Below, in pieces: positions 8,723 through 16,293 of a stretch of DNA of 27,886 bases. Position 1 is the stretch's first letter. Each line of letters starts with the position of its first letter. This DNA comes from Nitrospina sp. UBA6727 (GTDB taxonomy: Bacteria > Nitrospinota > Nitrospinia > Nitrospinales > VA-1). The translations under genes were made by a program, and so were the position numbers. The stretch is taken from NCBI GenBank assembly GCA_002454045.1, contig DKID01000008.1:1-27886 (forward strand). The letters run 5' to 3'. The notes under the pieces were generated by a model. That model worked only from the letters and a program-made list of their open reading frames with translations, was not told the DNA's origin and ran no database searches.

Positions 8723-10609
8723 ATGGACGCAAAAAGTTCACGCAACAAAAACATCAAGTCCCCCGGCAATCGCCGCCGACGTTCCCTCGCGACCGCGTTC
8801 TGGCTGGGCGCGCTGGTCGTCGGACTGTCGGCGCTGACGTACGCAACGGCGGAACGCGAGCACGCGGCGGCGGAAAAACCGGCGCACGTTCTTCCCGCCA
8901 AGCACGACGCGGGGCACGTGATTAAAACCGCGGCGACCATCCCAACGCCGCGGTCGCAGTTGCCGAAGAGTACATTGGAGCATATCCAAAAAGGCATGCT
9001 GTTGACCGAGGAAGGCAAGTTCAACGCGGGCGACATGGAGTTTGAAAAAGCCGCCGCAATCAGCCCCCATTCGCCGGAACTATTTTCCATCTGGGGTGCC
9101 GCCCTGCGCATGGCGAAAAAGTTTAAAGGCGCCAACAAACGTTTCGCCCGGGCGCATGAACTCTCGCCCAACGACGAGGAGATCACGTTTAACTGGGGCA
9201 TGTCCGAACTGGAAGCAGACCACCCCGAAGAAGCAACGCGGCTGTTTGAAAAAACCGTCGCCATTTCTCCCCGCAACTATACCGCTTACAACATGCTCGG
9301 AAAATCTTATGGTCGCCGAAAAATGTACGAGGAGGAAAAATCCGCCTACAAGAAAGCCTTGACCATCAATCCCAATTTCGCCCAAGCACATTTCGATCTA
9401 GGCATCGTGTTGAGTATCCAAAAAAACTTTGACGCCGCGGCGCCGCATTTTCTCAAAGCCATCGAGGTGGACAAACAATTTGAAAAACCCTTCGTCGTCC
9501 AGATGCTGACTGCCATGGGACTTTATGATGCGACGGATGAGAAGGCGACCGCGGCGGACAAATCCGCAAGCCGGGAATCGGCGCAACAAGCGAAAGTGGA
9601 AACGCCAAAAATCGCCGGCGGGAAAAAGTCCGAAGGCTCCGACCATAAGATGGAAGGGTCCAAGAAAAAAGTTAAAGCCACCACCACGGTGAAGGGTGTC
9701 GTGCGAATCAACGGCAAAAATCCCGGTGCCAACACGCTGGTGTTTTTGGAAACGAAAAACAAGTTGCGAGTTGCCAATCAAAAAAAACAGACCGTGACCG
9801 TACGCCAAAACGGTTTGAAATTTCGTCCGCAACATTCCGTGATACAGGCGGGGTCCAGCGTTACGTTTTCCAACGAAGACCGCGAAGTACACAATATTTT
9901 TTCCAAGTCGCTCAGCAACCAGTTCAACCTAGGAGCCATGGCGGCGGGGTCTTCCAAAACGGTCGAGTTCAACCAAGCCGGACCCGTGGTGCTCCGGTGC
10001 AACATGCATAAAGACATGATCGGAACTCTCTTCGTCGTCCCGAATGGTTATTACACCAAGGTCGATGACGACGGCGACTACGAGTTTGAGAATATCAAAA
10101 CCGACAACTACATCATGCAAGTCTGGGCGCCGATGCTGAGTCCCGAAGAGGTGGAAGCAAATCTTATATCCGCCGACCTGACGGGTGTCGCGCAGACTTT
10201 TAATTTTGATATCAAGTCCGCGTCGGTGCCGGGGGATATCCACGACATGGTTGACCCAACCGACTACAACGCCATCGTGGACAACATCGAAAGGGAAATG
10301 TTGCAGGCGATTGAAGATTGGAAGAACGGCAAAAAATTTATTTCCCGCAAGCGCATGCTGATGGCCATCACGAAACATTACGACGGCGAAGGTCTGAAAG
10401 ACGCCATCGCCAAAAGTTTTAGTTCCAAACGTAGCATCCTGTTGGAACAAAAAATGGATACGATCCGCAAAGAAATTTCTGGATACGGGAAGTCCAAAGA
10501 AAAAATTACCGCGGCGTCCCTCACCCGCCAAGCCGCGTTCGCCGTTTCGCAGTTGCGCTTGAACGTCAAAGAACTCGAAACCCGCGTCGGCACCGCCGCC
10601 GACAAATAA
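8723..10609 (+). CDS. Membrane-anchored TPR protein with C-terminal cupredoxin
   Basis: 628 aa. A basic N-terminus and one hydrophobic helix (about 22-43) direct it to the membrane, with the rest exported. Residues 85-255 form TPR-like helical repeats, for example HPEEATRLFEKTVAISPRNYTAYNMLGKSYGRRKMYEEEKSAYKKALTINPNFAQAHFDLGIVL. A charged Lys/Ser/Ala linker (270-318) follows. Residues 320-440 are a plastocyanin-like domain with the full type-1 copper set: H390 (in REVHNIFS), C426, H429 and M432 (CNMHKDM). Residues 440-500 (YYTKVDDDGDYEFENIKTDNYIMQVWAP) match the small beta domain that follows cupredoxins in 'methylamine utilization'-type proteins. A helical, basic C-terminus ends the protein. 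It probably carries electrons or binds copper in the periplasm while the TPRs hold a partner; the partner is unknown. It is divergent from dcd. Confidence 0.85.
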   Translation: MDAKSSRNKNIKSPGNRRRRSLATAFWLGALVVGLSALTYATAEREHAAAEKPAHVLPAKHDAGHVIKTAATIPTPRSQLPKSTLEHIQKGMLLTEEGKFNAGDMEFEKAAAISPHSPELFSIWGAALRMAKKFKGANKRFARAHELSPNDEEITFNWGMSELEADHPEEATRLFEKTVAISPRNYTAYNMLGKSYGRRKMYEEEKSAYKKALTINPNFAQAHFDLGIVLSIQKNFDAAAPHFLKAIEVDKQFEKPFVVQMLTAMGLYDATDEKATAADKSASRESAQQAKVETPKIAGGKKSEGSDHKMEGSKKKVKATTTVKGVVRINGKNPGANTLVFLETKNKLRVANQKKQTVTVRQNGLKFRPQHSVIQAGSSVTFSNEDREVHNIFSKSLSNQFNLGAMAAGSSKTVEFNQAGPVVLRCNMHKDMIGTLFVVPNGYYTKVDDDGDYEFENIKTDNYIMQVWAPMLSPEEVEANLISADLTGVAQTFNFDIKSASVPGDIHDMVDPTDYNAIVDNIEREMLQAIEDWKNGKKFISRKRMLMAITKHYDGEGLKDAIAKSFSSKRSILLEQKMDTIRKEISGYGKSKEKITAASLTRQAAFAVSQLRLNVKELETRVGTAADK

Positions 10610-10787
10610 CAATCGCGACGCCGCAACGGTCACGATGGACTCAACGAGCACGAAGGCTAGGGTTAAATATCACGTCTGCTAGCAACCGTGTTCTCGGCTC
10701 AACAAGCTATTTTGATGAGCCATATACTCATCGAGTAACTGCCGGATTATTTTTCAGCATTTTCAAGATTATTTACTAATATACAAT
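10610..10787. other. Non-coding spacer at the border of the AT-rich island
   Basis: No convincing gene lies here. Composition changes abruptly from GC-rich to AT-rich at about 10655. A 6-bp perfect hairpin (GATGAG 10714-10719, CTCATC 10727-10732, 7-base loop) is not followed by a T-run. I checked for a tRNA-like cloverleaf and found none. Confidence 0.5.
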
Positions 10788-11237
10788 ATGGATTTATCTA
10801 ATTTTTGGCAAGGTGCGATTATTGTAATTGCAATATTTACCGCATGGACTACATGGTCACAACACTCAATAAACAAAGAAAAACTTAAACTAGATTTGTT
10901 TGAAAAAAGATTTTCGGTTTTTGAAGCGACTAGAAGATTTTTATCTATTGTTCTTAGAGAGGGAAAAATCTCACTTGAGGATATTGATGAATATAGAGCA
11001 AATACTTCGGAAGCAGATTTTTTCTTTGAAAAAGATATTGTTGATTATTTAAAAGAAATTGACAGTAAGGCGCTCGGTCTTCGGAGACTACATGAAGAAA
11101 TAAAAGATTTACCAAGAGGAGACAAGCGTTCAGAAAACGCAGAAAATATAAGCAAATATTTAAAATCCCTTACAGATAAATTGCCAGAGCTTAAAACTGT
11201 TTTTAGCCCGTATATGAAATTCAAAACATGGAAATAA
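10788..11237 (+). CDS. AT-rich hypothetical membrane-anchored protein
   Basis: 149 aa, family not named with confidence. Residues 7-23 (WQGAIIVIAIFTAWTTW) form one transmembrane helix. The rest is charged, helical and probably cytoplasmic: SINKEKLKLDLFEKRFSVFEATRRFLSIVL, then more Lys/Glu-rich helices. Similar small proteins with an LDLFEKRFxVFEATRxFL block are, to my knowledge, annotated as hypothetical in many proteobacteria. The coding DNA is far more AT-rich than its neighbours (14 G or C in the 60 bases from 10861), which suggests recent transfer. It lies just outside the left end of the RAYT element. The ATG has no obvious Shine-Dalgarno, and a TATACAAT stretch directly precedes it. Confidence 0.7.
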   Translation: MDLSNFWQGAIIVIAIFTAWTTWSQHSINKEKLKLDLFEKRFSVFEATRRFLSIVLREGKISLEDIDEYRANTSEADFFFEKDIVDYLKEIDSKALGLRRLHEEIKDLPRGDKRSENAENISKYLKSLTDKLPELKTVFSPYMKFKTWK

Positions 11238-11266
11238 AAAAACATAACAATAGATTAGAAGATTAA

Positions 11267-11292
11267 GGGTCAGGTCTTGATTTAGGACAATT
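11267..11292 (+). repeat. Left terminal inverted repeat of the RAYT element
   Basis: Begins GGGTCAGGTCTTGA and ends GGACAATT. It is the inverse of 12282-12307 with two mismatches. Part of it (11272-11280) can also pair with the transposase start region at 11315-11323. Confidence 0.88.
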
Positions 11293-11323
11293 CATGTGAT
11301 ATCTTGTGACTATGTCAAGACCT
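11272..11323 (+). promoter_or_regulatory. Hairpin joining the element's left end to the transposase start
   Basis: AGGTCTTGA at 11272-11280 is perfectly complementary to TCAAGACCT at 11315-11323, which starts with the second codon of the transposase. The start codon 11312-11314 sits at the edge of the 34-base loop. The structure could act as a DNA hairpin recognised by the Y1 transposase, or as an RNA fold that limits its translation. Confidence 0.55.
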
Positions 11324-12277
11324 CTGCGAATAGAGTTTCCCGGCGCATGGTACCATGTCATGAACCGGGGAGCTGGGCGAAAAAATATTTTCAGGCAACC
11401 AGGCCATCGGAAACTATTCCATGATTTGTTGATGGAAACCCGTTTGGCTTTTGGATGGGAAATCCACGCCTATTGTTTGATGAGCAACCATTATCATCTG
11501 TTGATTCACACACCTTTAGGCAATCTGGGTCGTGCCATGCGGCATTTGAACGGGGTTTACACTCAGCGCTTCAACCGTAGTGTTGGAACCGATGGCCCAT
11601 TGTTTCGGGGCCGGTATAAGGCCATCCTAGTGGATGCAGACAATTACCTTCTGCAGGTCAGTCGCTATATTCACCGAAACCCTTTTGAATCCCACCTTCC
11701 TCAACGGATGCATGATCCATTTTGGACCAGCTACCCTCGGTATATTAAAAAAAACATAAAATGCGAATGGCTTACGACATCCCACTTATTGGAAATGATG
11801 GGCATGAGAAACACCAGAAGTCTTTACCGGAGTTATGTGGAGGAGGCGATGGATGATGAGACGACACGGTTTTATTCCAGAGGCCGTCTGTCTCCGGTTC
11901 TGGGAGACAAAAGTTTTATTACCAAAATTGAAAAACTTATTGAAAAGCAAACAATCAGCCCTGAAGTAGCGGAAGTCAAACAACTTCGTAAGGTTCCATC
12001 CATAAACAAAATTCAACGGGTTTGTGCTGAATATTTTCAATTGCCCCTCAAAGAATTACGTTCTAACCGACAGGGCACTTTCAACTTGGCGCGAACCTTG
12101 GCCCTATACTTGTGTAGAATAGTTGGGAGATACCGATTACAGGAAATAGCAGACCAATTTAGTTCGATCAGTTATTCGGGAGTGGCCAAGGCAGTTGGTA
12201 GGTTGAAAATTAAAATTAAAACTGACCGGAATATTTCCAAGCACCTGATGCAAATAAGGAAAACCCTTGAAGGATAG
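11312..12277 (+). CDS. REP-associated tyrosine transposase (Y1/TnpA_REP) with DnaA-like tail
   Basis: A 321-aa single-strand DNA transposase. The N-terminus MSRPLRIEFPGAWYHVMNRG is typical of the family. The HUH metal site is H60-Y-H62 (SNHYHLLIHTP). The probable nucleophile is Y119 in SRYIHRNPF. FRGRYKAILVD (98-108) is also conserved. The C-terminus, about residues 250-315 (ALYLCRIVGRYRLQEIADQF..SYSGVAKAVGRLKIKI), resembles the DnaA domain IV helix-turn-helix and may bind the element ends. A GTG at 11306 is in frame, but ATG 11312 starts the conserved N-terminus. The frame is intact, so the enzyme may be active. Confidence 0.9.
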   Translation: MSRPLRIEFPGAWYHVMNRGAGRKNIFRQPGHRKLFHDLLMETRLAFGWEIHAYCLMSNHYHLLIHTPLGNLGRAMRHLNGVYTQRFNRSVGTDGPLFRGRYKAILVDADNYLLQVSRYIHRNPFESHLPQRMHDPFWTSYPRYIKKNIKCEWLTTSHLLEMMGMRNTRSLYRSYVEEAMDDETTRFYSRGRLSPVLGDKSFITKIEKLIEKQTISPEVAEVKQLRKVPSINKIQRVCAEYFQLPLKELRSNRQGTFNLARTLALYLCRIVGRYRLQEIADQFSSISYSGVAKAVGRLKIKIKTDRNISKHLMQIRKTLEG

Positions 12278-12281
12278 AATA

Positions 12282-12307
12282 AATTGTCCGAAGTCAAGAC
12301 CTGACCC
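12282..12307 (-). repeat. Right terminal inverted repeat of the RAYT element
   Basis: The inverse of 11267-11292 (24 of 26 positions), beginning AATTGTCC and ending AGACCTGACCC. It lies 5 bases after the transposase stop codon. Confidence 0.88.
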
Positions 12308-12375
12308 CATAACGCAAAGAGTGTTTGTTTCCCGCACCAACGCGGCGGTTGCCCGCGCATCCCGCCCTGACTTTT

Positions 12376-12395
12376 TATAATCAGAATGTTATATT
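12376..12395 (+). promoter_or_regulatory. Candidate -10 elements for cysS
   Basis: A perfect TATAAT lies at 12376-12381 and a TATATT at 12390-12395. No good -35 sits at standard distance from either; TTGCCC at 12349-12354 is 21 bases from the first. If the second is used, the cysS transcript would be nearly leaderless. No Shine-Dalgarno precedes ATG 12402. Confidence 0.35.
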
Positions 12396-12401
12396 GGCCG
12401 C

Positions 12402-13847
12402 ATGAGCCTGCTAATCTTCAACACCCTGACGGGAAAAAAAGAGCCGTTCGTCCCGCTCCGTGAAAACCAAATCGGCATGTATGTCTGCGGCGTTACCGCT
12501 TACGACTATTGCCACGTAGGACACGCCCGCGCCGCCATCGTCTTCGACACTTTGTCCCGATATTTCCAGCACCTCCGTTACAAAGTTCGCTTCGTCCGCA
12601 ACTTCACCGACATCGATGACAAGATCATCAACCGCGCCAACGAGGAAGGCACGGACTGGCGGGAGGTCAACCGCAAATACATCGCCGCGTTTTACGAAGA
12701 CATGGAAAAACTGAACATCGCCGCGCCGACCGAAGAACCAAAAGCCACCGACCATCTCCCCGAAATGCTGGACATGATCCAGTCCTTGGTCAATCAAGAC
12801 AAAGCGTACGAATCTGAGGGAAATATTTTTTACGCGGTCAAATCGTTCGATGGATACGGTCGTCTTTCCGGAAAAAATATCGCCGACTTGCGCGCAGGAG
12901 CCCGCGTCAAAATCAACAAAACCAAACGCGACCCGTTGGATTTTGCTTTATGGAAAAAGAGCAAACCCGGCGAACCTTTTTGGGAAAGTCCGTGGGGTCC
13001 GGGACGACCCGGCTGGCATATTGAATGTTCGGCGATGAGCAAAAAATACCTCGGCGACACTTTCGATATTCACGGCGGCGGCAAAGATTTGGTTTTCCCG
13101 CACCATGAAAACGAAATCGCGCAATCCTGCGGTTGCACTGGGAAACAGCCGGTTCGTTATTGGATGCACAACGGATTCGTCAACATCGACAAAGAAAAAA
13201 TGTCCAAGTCGCGCGGGAATTTTTTCACCATCCGCGAAGTTTATAAAAAATATCATCCCGAAGTTTTGCGTTTGTTTCTCATCAGTAGCCATTACCGCAG
13301 CCCCATCGACTTTTCGGAAAAAAACTTGGCGGACGCCACCACAGTGCTTTCCCGATTTTATGAAGGGCTGGCAAGCGCGCGCAAAAAAACCGCGCAACTG
13401 AATGAGGAATCCATCCCGAACTTTCGGGAAAAAGTGAACGCCCATCCCGTGACGAAAAAGTTTGAGACGGCGATGAACGACGACTTGAACACGGCGGTCG
13501 CCGTGGCTTGCATGAACGAGGAACTCCGCAACCTCAACAGCGCCGCGGCGAACGAGAGCGCGTCCTCTCTGGAAAAACTCGCGGTCGCTACGACGGCGTG
13601 GGAAACCGCCGGCAAAATTCTAGGACTTTTTTTCCTCACCCCCGAAAAGTTTGAAGAAGAACTCTTCGCGATCAAAAACCACAGCCGGAATCTTGACGTC
13701 GGCAAAATCGAAAAGTTAATCGCCCGTCGCAAAACGGCGCGGCAATCGAAAAACTGGGCGGAAGCAGACCGTTGCCGCGACGAACTGAACGCGATGGAAG
13801 TCGTCATCGAAGATACCGCAAGCGGCACGGAATGGAAATTACGATGA
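12402..13847 (+). CDS. cysS: Cysteinyl-tRNA synthetase
   Basis: Charges tRNA-Cys; class I synthetase, 481 aa, standard length. The HIGH motif is HVGH at 38-41 and KMSKS is at 266-270. The zinc ligands of the family are in place: C29, C209 (HIECS), H234 and E238 (PHHENE). The C-terminal IEKLIARRKTARQSKNWAEADRCRDELNAMEVVIEDTASGTEWKLR is the usual anticodon-binding end. The stop codon overlaps the next start as ATGA, so the DUF2851 gene is probably translationally coupled. It lies immediately downstream of the RAYT element, whose insertion may have altered its promoter. Confidence 0.97.
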   Translation: MSLLIFNTLTGKKEPFVPLRENQIGMYVCGVTAYDYCHVGHARAAIVFDTLSRYFQHLRYKVRFVRNFTDIDDKIINRANEEGTDWREVNRKYIAAFYEDMEKLNIAAPTEEPKATDHLPEMLDMIQSLVNQDKAYESEGNIFYAVKSFDGYGRLSGKNIADLRAGARVKINKTKRDPLDFALWKKSKPGEPFWESPWGPGRPGWHIECSAMSKKYLGDTFDIHGGGKDLVFPHHENEIAQSCGCTGKQPVRYWMHNGFVNIDKEKMSKSRGNFFTIREVYKKYHPEVLRLFLISSHYRSPIDFSEKNLADATTVLSRFYEGLASARKKTAQLNEESIPNFREKVNAHPVTKKFETAMNDDLNTAVAVACMNEELRNLNSAAANESASSLEKLAVATTAWETAGKILGLFFLTPEKFEEELFAIKNHSRNLDVGKIEKLIARRKTARQSKNWAEADRCRDELNAMEVVIEDTASGTEWKLR

Positions 13848-15340
13848 CCGCGCTTTTTTCAGACGCCTACCTAAAGTTCACGCATCACCTTAATTCGCTG
13901 CAAGTTCGGGAGGACGACACCACCATCCGCGTTCCCGAAAAAGTCATCCGCTGTATTTGGAACGACCAACTTTTTTGCACGCCGTCGCTCAAAACCCAGC
14001 GCGGACAAAACCTGGAAATCGTTTATCCCGGCTACTGGAATTTCGGCAAGGGTCCCGACTTCACCCGCGCGACTATCAAGGTGGACGGGAAAGTCTACGA
14101 GGGCGATGTCGAACTGCATGTTTACTCCACCGATTGGAACGCGCACGGACACTCGCGCAATCCCGACTACGACAACGTCATCTTGCACGTCTATATGTGG
14201 CGGGGCCGCGGGAAAACGTCGCGGGGGGAACAAAAAGATTTTCCCTTCCAGTTTGAAATTAAAGATTATCTGACCAAAGGAATTCTTGAACTCAACGACG
14301 AACTTGATTTTGAAAACTACCCGATTTTGAACCACTGCAATGCCGGCTTATGCCACCAACCTTTGTCACAACTTTCGAAGGAAAAACTCGCGCAGATTTT
14401 GAACGCCGCCGGCGAAGCGCGCATCGTCACAAAAATGGAGCGGTTCCACGACGCGATCATCATCGAAGGATACGAGCAAACTTTTTATCGCGGCGTCGCC
14501 GAGGCGTTGGGTTATCCCGAAAACAAACGGACGTTTCAGGTACTGGCGGACACGCTGCCGTTGTCGGAACTAACGCGTCTGGTTCCGGCCAAGGTTAGCA
14601 AGGGGAAAAAGGTTTTGCATTACCAAGCCCTGCTCTTCGGTGTCGCGGGGATGATGAGCAATGGCGCGGGGGAAAAGGCCGGGCTCCGTGGACTTGTGCC
14701 GATATGGAAAACGTACCGCGAACGGATTCCGCCGTCGCCGCTGACGAAAAAGGATTGGTGTTTCCGCGCGATTCGTCCGGCAAATTATCCTTACCGGCGA
14801 ATTGCGGGCTTGGCGTATTTGCTCGTTCGTCACGAAAAGGTGGGGATGTTCGCCAGTTTCGTGGAGTCGTACCAAAAAATTCTCGCCGCCGCCGCGGATA
14901 AAATTCCGGATAAAAAAACTCTCAATGCTTTCAACGATTTTTTTTGCGTGGCGGCGGATGATTACTGGGCAAACCATTACACTCCGGATGGGAAAGCCCT
15001 GGCGCAACACCAACAACTTATCGGCGCGGCGCGGTCGCGGGAAATCATCGTCAACATTGGCTTGCCCATCGGTCTGATTTTTGCGCGGGCGGGAAAGTTC
15101 ACCGACTTGGAAGCGGGACTCAACGCCCTCTTTCAAACCGGCAAAAAAATTGGCGACAACAAACTGCTACGTTTCGTGAAACATTATATTTTCGGCAACC
15201 GCGAAGAAATGTTGCAGGTGTTGCAATCCGAAAAACAAATACAAGGGTTGATGCAAATTTATCAGGATTTTTGCGCGCAGAACCAAAATAACTGCCTGCG
15301 TTGTTCGTTCCCCGACGTGGTAAGAAAATATTTTTCCTGA
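13844..15340 (+). CDS. DUF2851 family protein
   Basis: 498 aa, function unknown. The N-terminal signature IWNDQLF..LKTQRGQNLEIVYPGYWNFGKGPDFTRATIKVDGKVYEGDVELHVYSTDWNAHGHSRNPDYDNVILHVYMW is characteristic of DUF2851. The GPDF (70-73) and GDVELH (87-92) spacing recalls PD-(D/E)xK-like nuclease cores, with His in place of the usual Lys. Cysteines occur in NHCNAGLCHQ and as C-x6-C-x2-C near the C-terminus (FCAQNQNNCLRC), a possible metal or Fe-S site. ATG 13844 overlaps the cysS stop codon. An in-frame ATG at 13832 is possible. The nuclease and cluster ideas are inference only. Confidence 0.85.
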   Translation: MTALFSDAYLKFTHHLNSLQVREDDTTIRVPEKVIRCIWNDQLFCTPSLKTQRGQNLEIVYPGYWNFGKGPDFTRATIKVDGKVYEGDVELHVYSTDWNAHGHSRNPDYDNVILHVYMWRGRGKTSRGEQKDFPFQFEIKDYLTKGILELNDELDFENYPILNHCNAGLCHQPLSQLSKEKLAQILNAAGEARIVTKMERFHDAIIIEGYEQTFYRGVAEALGYPENKRTFQVLADTLPLSELTRLVPAKVSKGKKVLHYQALLFGVAGMMSNGAGEKAGLRGLVPIWKTYRERIPPSPLTKKDWCFRAIRPANYPYRRIAGLAYLLVRHEKVGMFASFVESYQKILAAAADKIPDKKTLNAFNDFFCVAADDYWANHYTPDGKALAQHQQLIGAARSREIIVNIGLPIGLIFARAGKFTDLEAGLNALFQTGKKIGDNKLLRFVKHYIFGNREEMLQVLQSEKQIQGLMQIYQDFCAQNQNNCLRCSFPDVVRKYFS

Positions 15341-15489
15341 AACCGCCGCCGTCATTTTCGTCACCGCGTCATCGCCGACGCGTCGTTCGATTTTTCCGAA
15401 AACCGACATCCCCCTTGATTGTATTGAGTTTTCAGGATAGAGTGGATGCCTCCCCGTTCCGCAACAACAATTAAGGAATTACCATTTTC
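15341..15489. other. Leader region of cysD with GTCATC-rich segment
   Basis: 15345-15390 is rich in CGTC/GTCATC words like other gaps in the window. 15415-15443 carries a promoter-like pair, and AAGGAA (15473-15478) is the likely cysD ribosome binding site, spaced 11 bases from the ATG. Confidence 0.4.
15415..15443 (+). promoter_or_regulatory. Candidate promoter of the cysDN operon
   Basis: TTGATT (15415-15420) and TAGAGT (15438-15443) are separated by 17 bases, each an imperfect match to sigma-70 consensus. No sulfur-starvation operator was recognised. Confidence 0.45.
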
Positions 15490-16293
15490 ATGGATCACTT
15501 GGACGAACTGGAAAATCAAAGCGTTTTCATCCTGCGCGAAGCGTATAAAAATTTCAAAAACTTGGCGATGCTGTGGTCGATCGGAAAAGATTCCACCATT
15601 CTGGTCTGGCTGGCGCGCAAAGCATTTTTTGGTCATTGCCCCATTCCGCTAGTGCACATCGACACCAGTTACAAGATTCCCGCGATGATTGAATACCGCG
15701 ACCGCGTCGCCAAAGAATGGGGACTGGACTTGGTCGTCGGCAAAAATCAGCAAGCCTTGGACGAAGGAATGAATCACGAAAAGGGACGACTGGTTTGTTG
15801 CGAAGCGTTAAAAACCCAGGGCCTGCAACGCGTCATGGAAGCGCAAGGTTACACCGGGCTGATTCTGGGTATCCGCAGGGATGAAGAGGGCACCCGCGCC
15901 AAAGAACGTTACTTCTCGCCGCGGGATAAAAATTTTGAATGGAACTTCAAAGACCAGCCGCCCGAATTATGGGACCAATACAAAACCAGTTTCGCCGAAG
16001 ACACGCACATCCGCATCCACCCAATCCTGCACTGGACGGAGCTGAATGTTTGGGAATACATATTGCGGGAAAAAATTCCCATCATCGATCTTTACTTCGC
16101 CACTCCGGAAGGAACGCGTTACCGCTCGCTGGGTTGCGCGCCCTGCACCGGCACCATTCCATCCACCGCCAAAACGGTGGAAGAGATTGTCGCGGAACTT
16201 AAAAACACAACCGTGTCGGAACGCTCCGGCCGCGCGCAGGATCAAGAAAACACGTACGCCATGCAGAAACTTCGCGCGCGGGGATACATGTAA
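15490..16293 (+). CDS. cysD: Sulfate adenylyltransferase subunit 2 (CysD)
   Basis: Catalytic subunit of ATP sulfurylase, making APS from sulfate and ATP with CysN. The 267 aa lie close to the usual 300. The PP-loop is SIGKDS at 30-35, as in known CysD proteins. Other conserved blocks are LVHIDTSYKIPAMIEYRD, LGIRRDEEGTRAKERYFSPRD, HPILHWTELNVWEYI, YRSLGCAPCTGTIPSTAKTVEEIVAEL and the tail SERSGRAQDQE..MQKLRARGYM. cysN starts on the base after its stop codon, so the two are tightly coupled. Confidence 0.96.
   Translation: MDHLDELENQSVFILREAYKNFKNLAMLWSIGKDSTILVWLARKAFFGHCPIPLVHIDTSYKIPAMIEYRDRVAKEWGLDLVVGKNQQALDEGMNHEKGRLVCCEALKTQGLQRVMEAQGYTGLILGIRRDEEGTRAKERYFSPRDKNFEWNFKDQPPELWDQYKTSFAEDTHIRIHPILHWTELNVWEYILREKIPIIDLYFATPEGTRYRSLGCAPCTGTIPSTAKTVEEIVAELKNTTVSERSGRAQDQENTYAMQKLRARGYM

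Larger units (their letters stand above)
11267..12307 (+). mobile_element. RAYT/IS200-like (Y1 HUH) element with 26-bp inverted ends
   Basis: A complete element of about 1.04 kb with a single transposase gene. The ends are inverted repeats: 11267-11292 and 12282-12307 match at 24 of 26 positions. No target duplication is visible between the flanks (GATTAA on the left, CATAACG on the right), as expected for single-strand Y1 transposition. It sits between the AT-rich orphan gene and cysS. Confidence 0.85.

Noticed and set aside
9929..10651. Long open frames antisense to the cupredoxin gene and to other GC-rich genes
   Set aside because: They are shadows of well-supported genes, with arginine-, histidine- or serine-rich translations and no family signatures.
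10610..10787. Possible tRNA or attachment site at the edge of the AT-rich island
   Set aside because: No cloverleaf, T-loop GGTTCRA motif or flanking direct repeat was found.
15577..15594. SIGKDS in CysD as a mutated PP-loop
   Set aside because: Known CysD proteins carry SIGKDS, so it is normal for the family.
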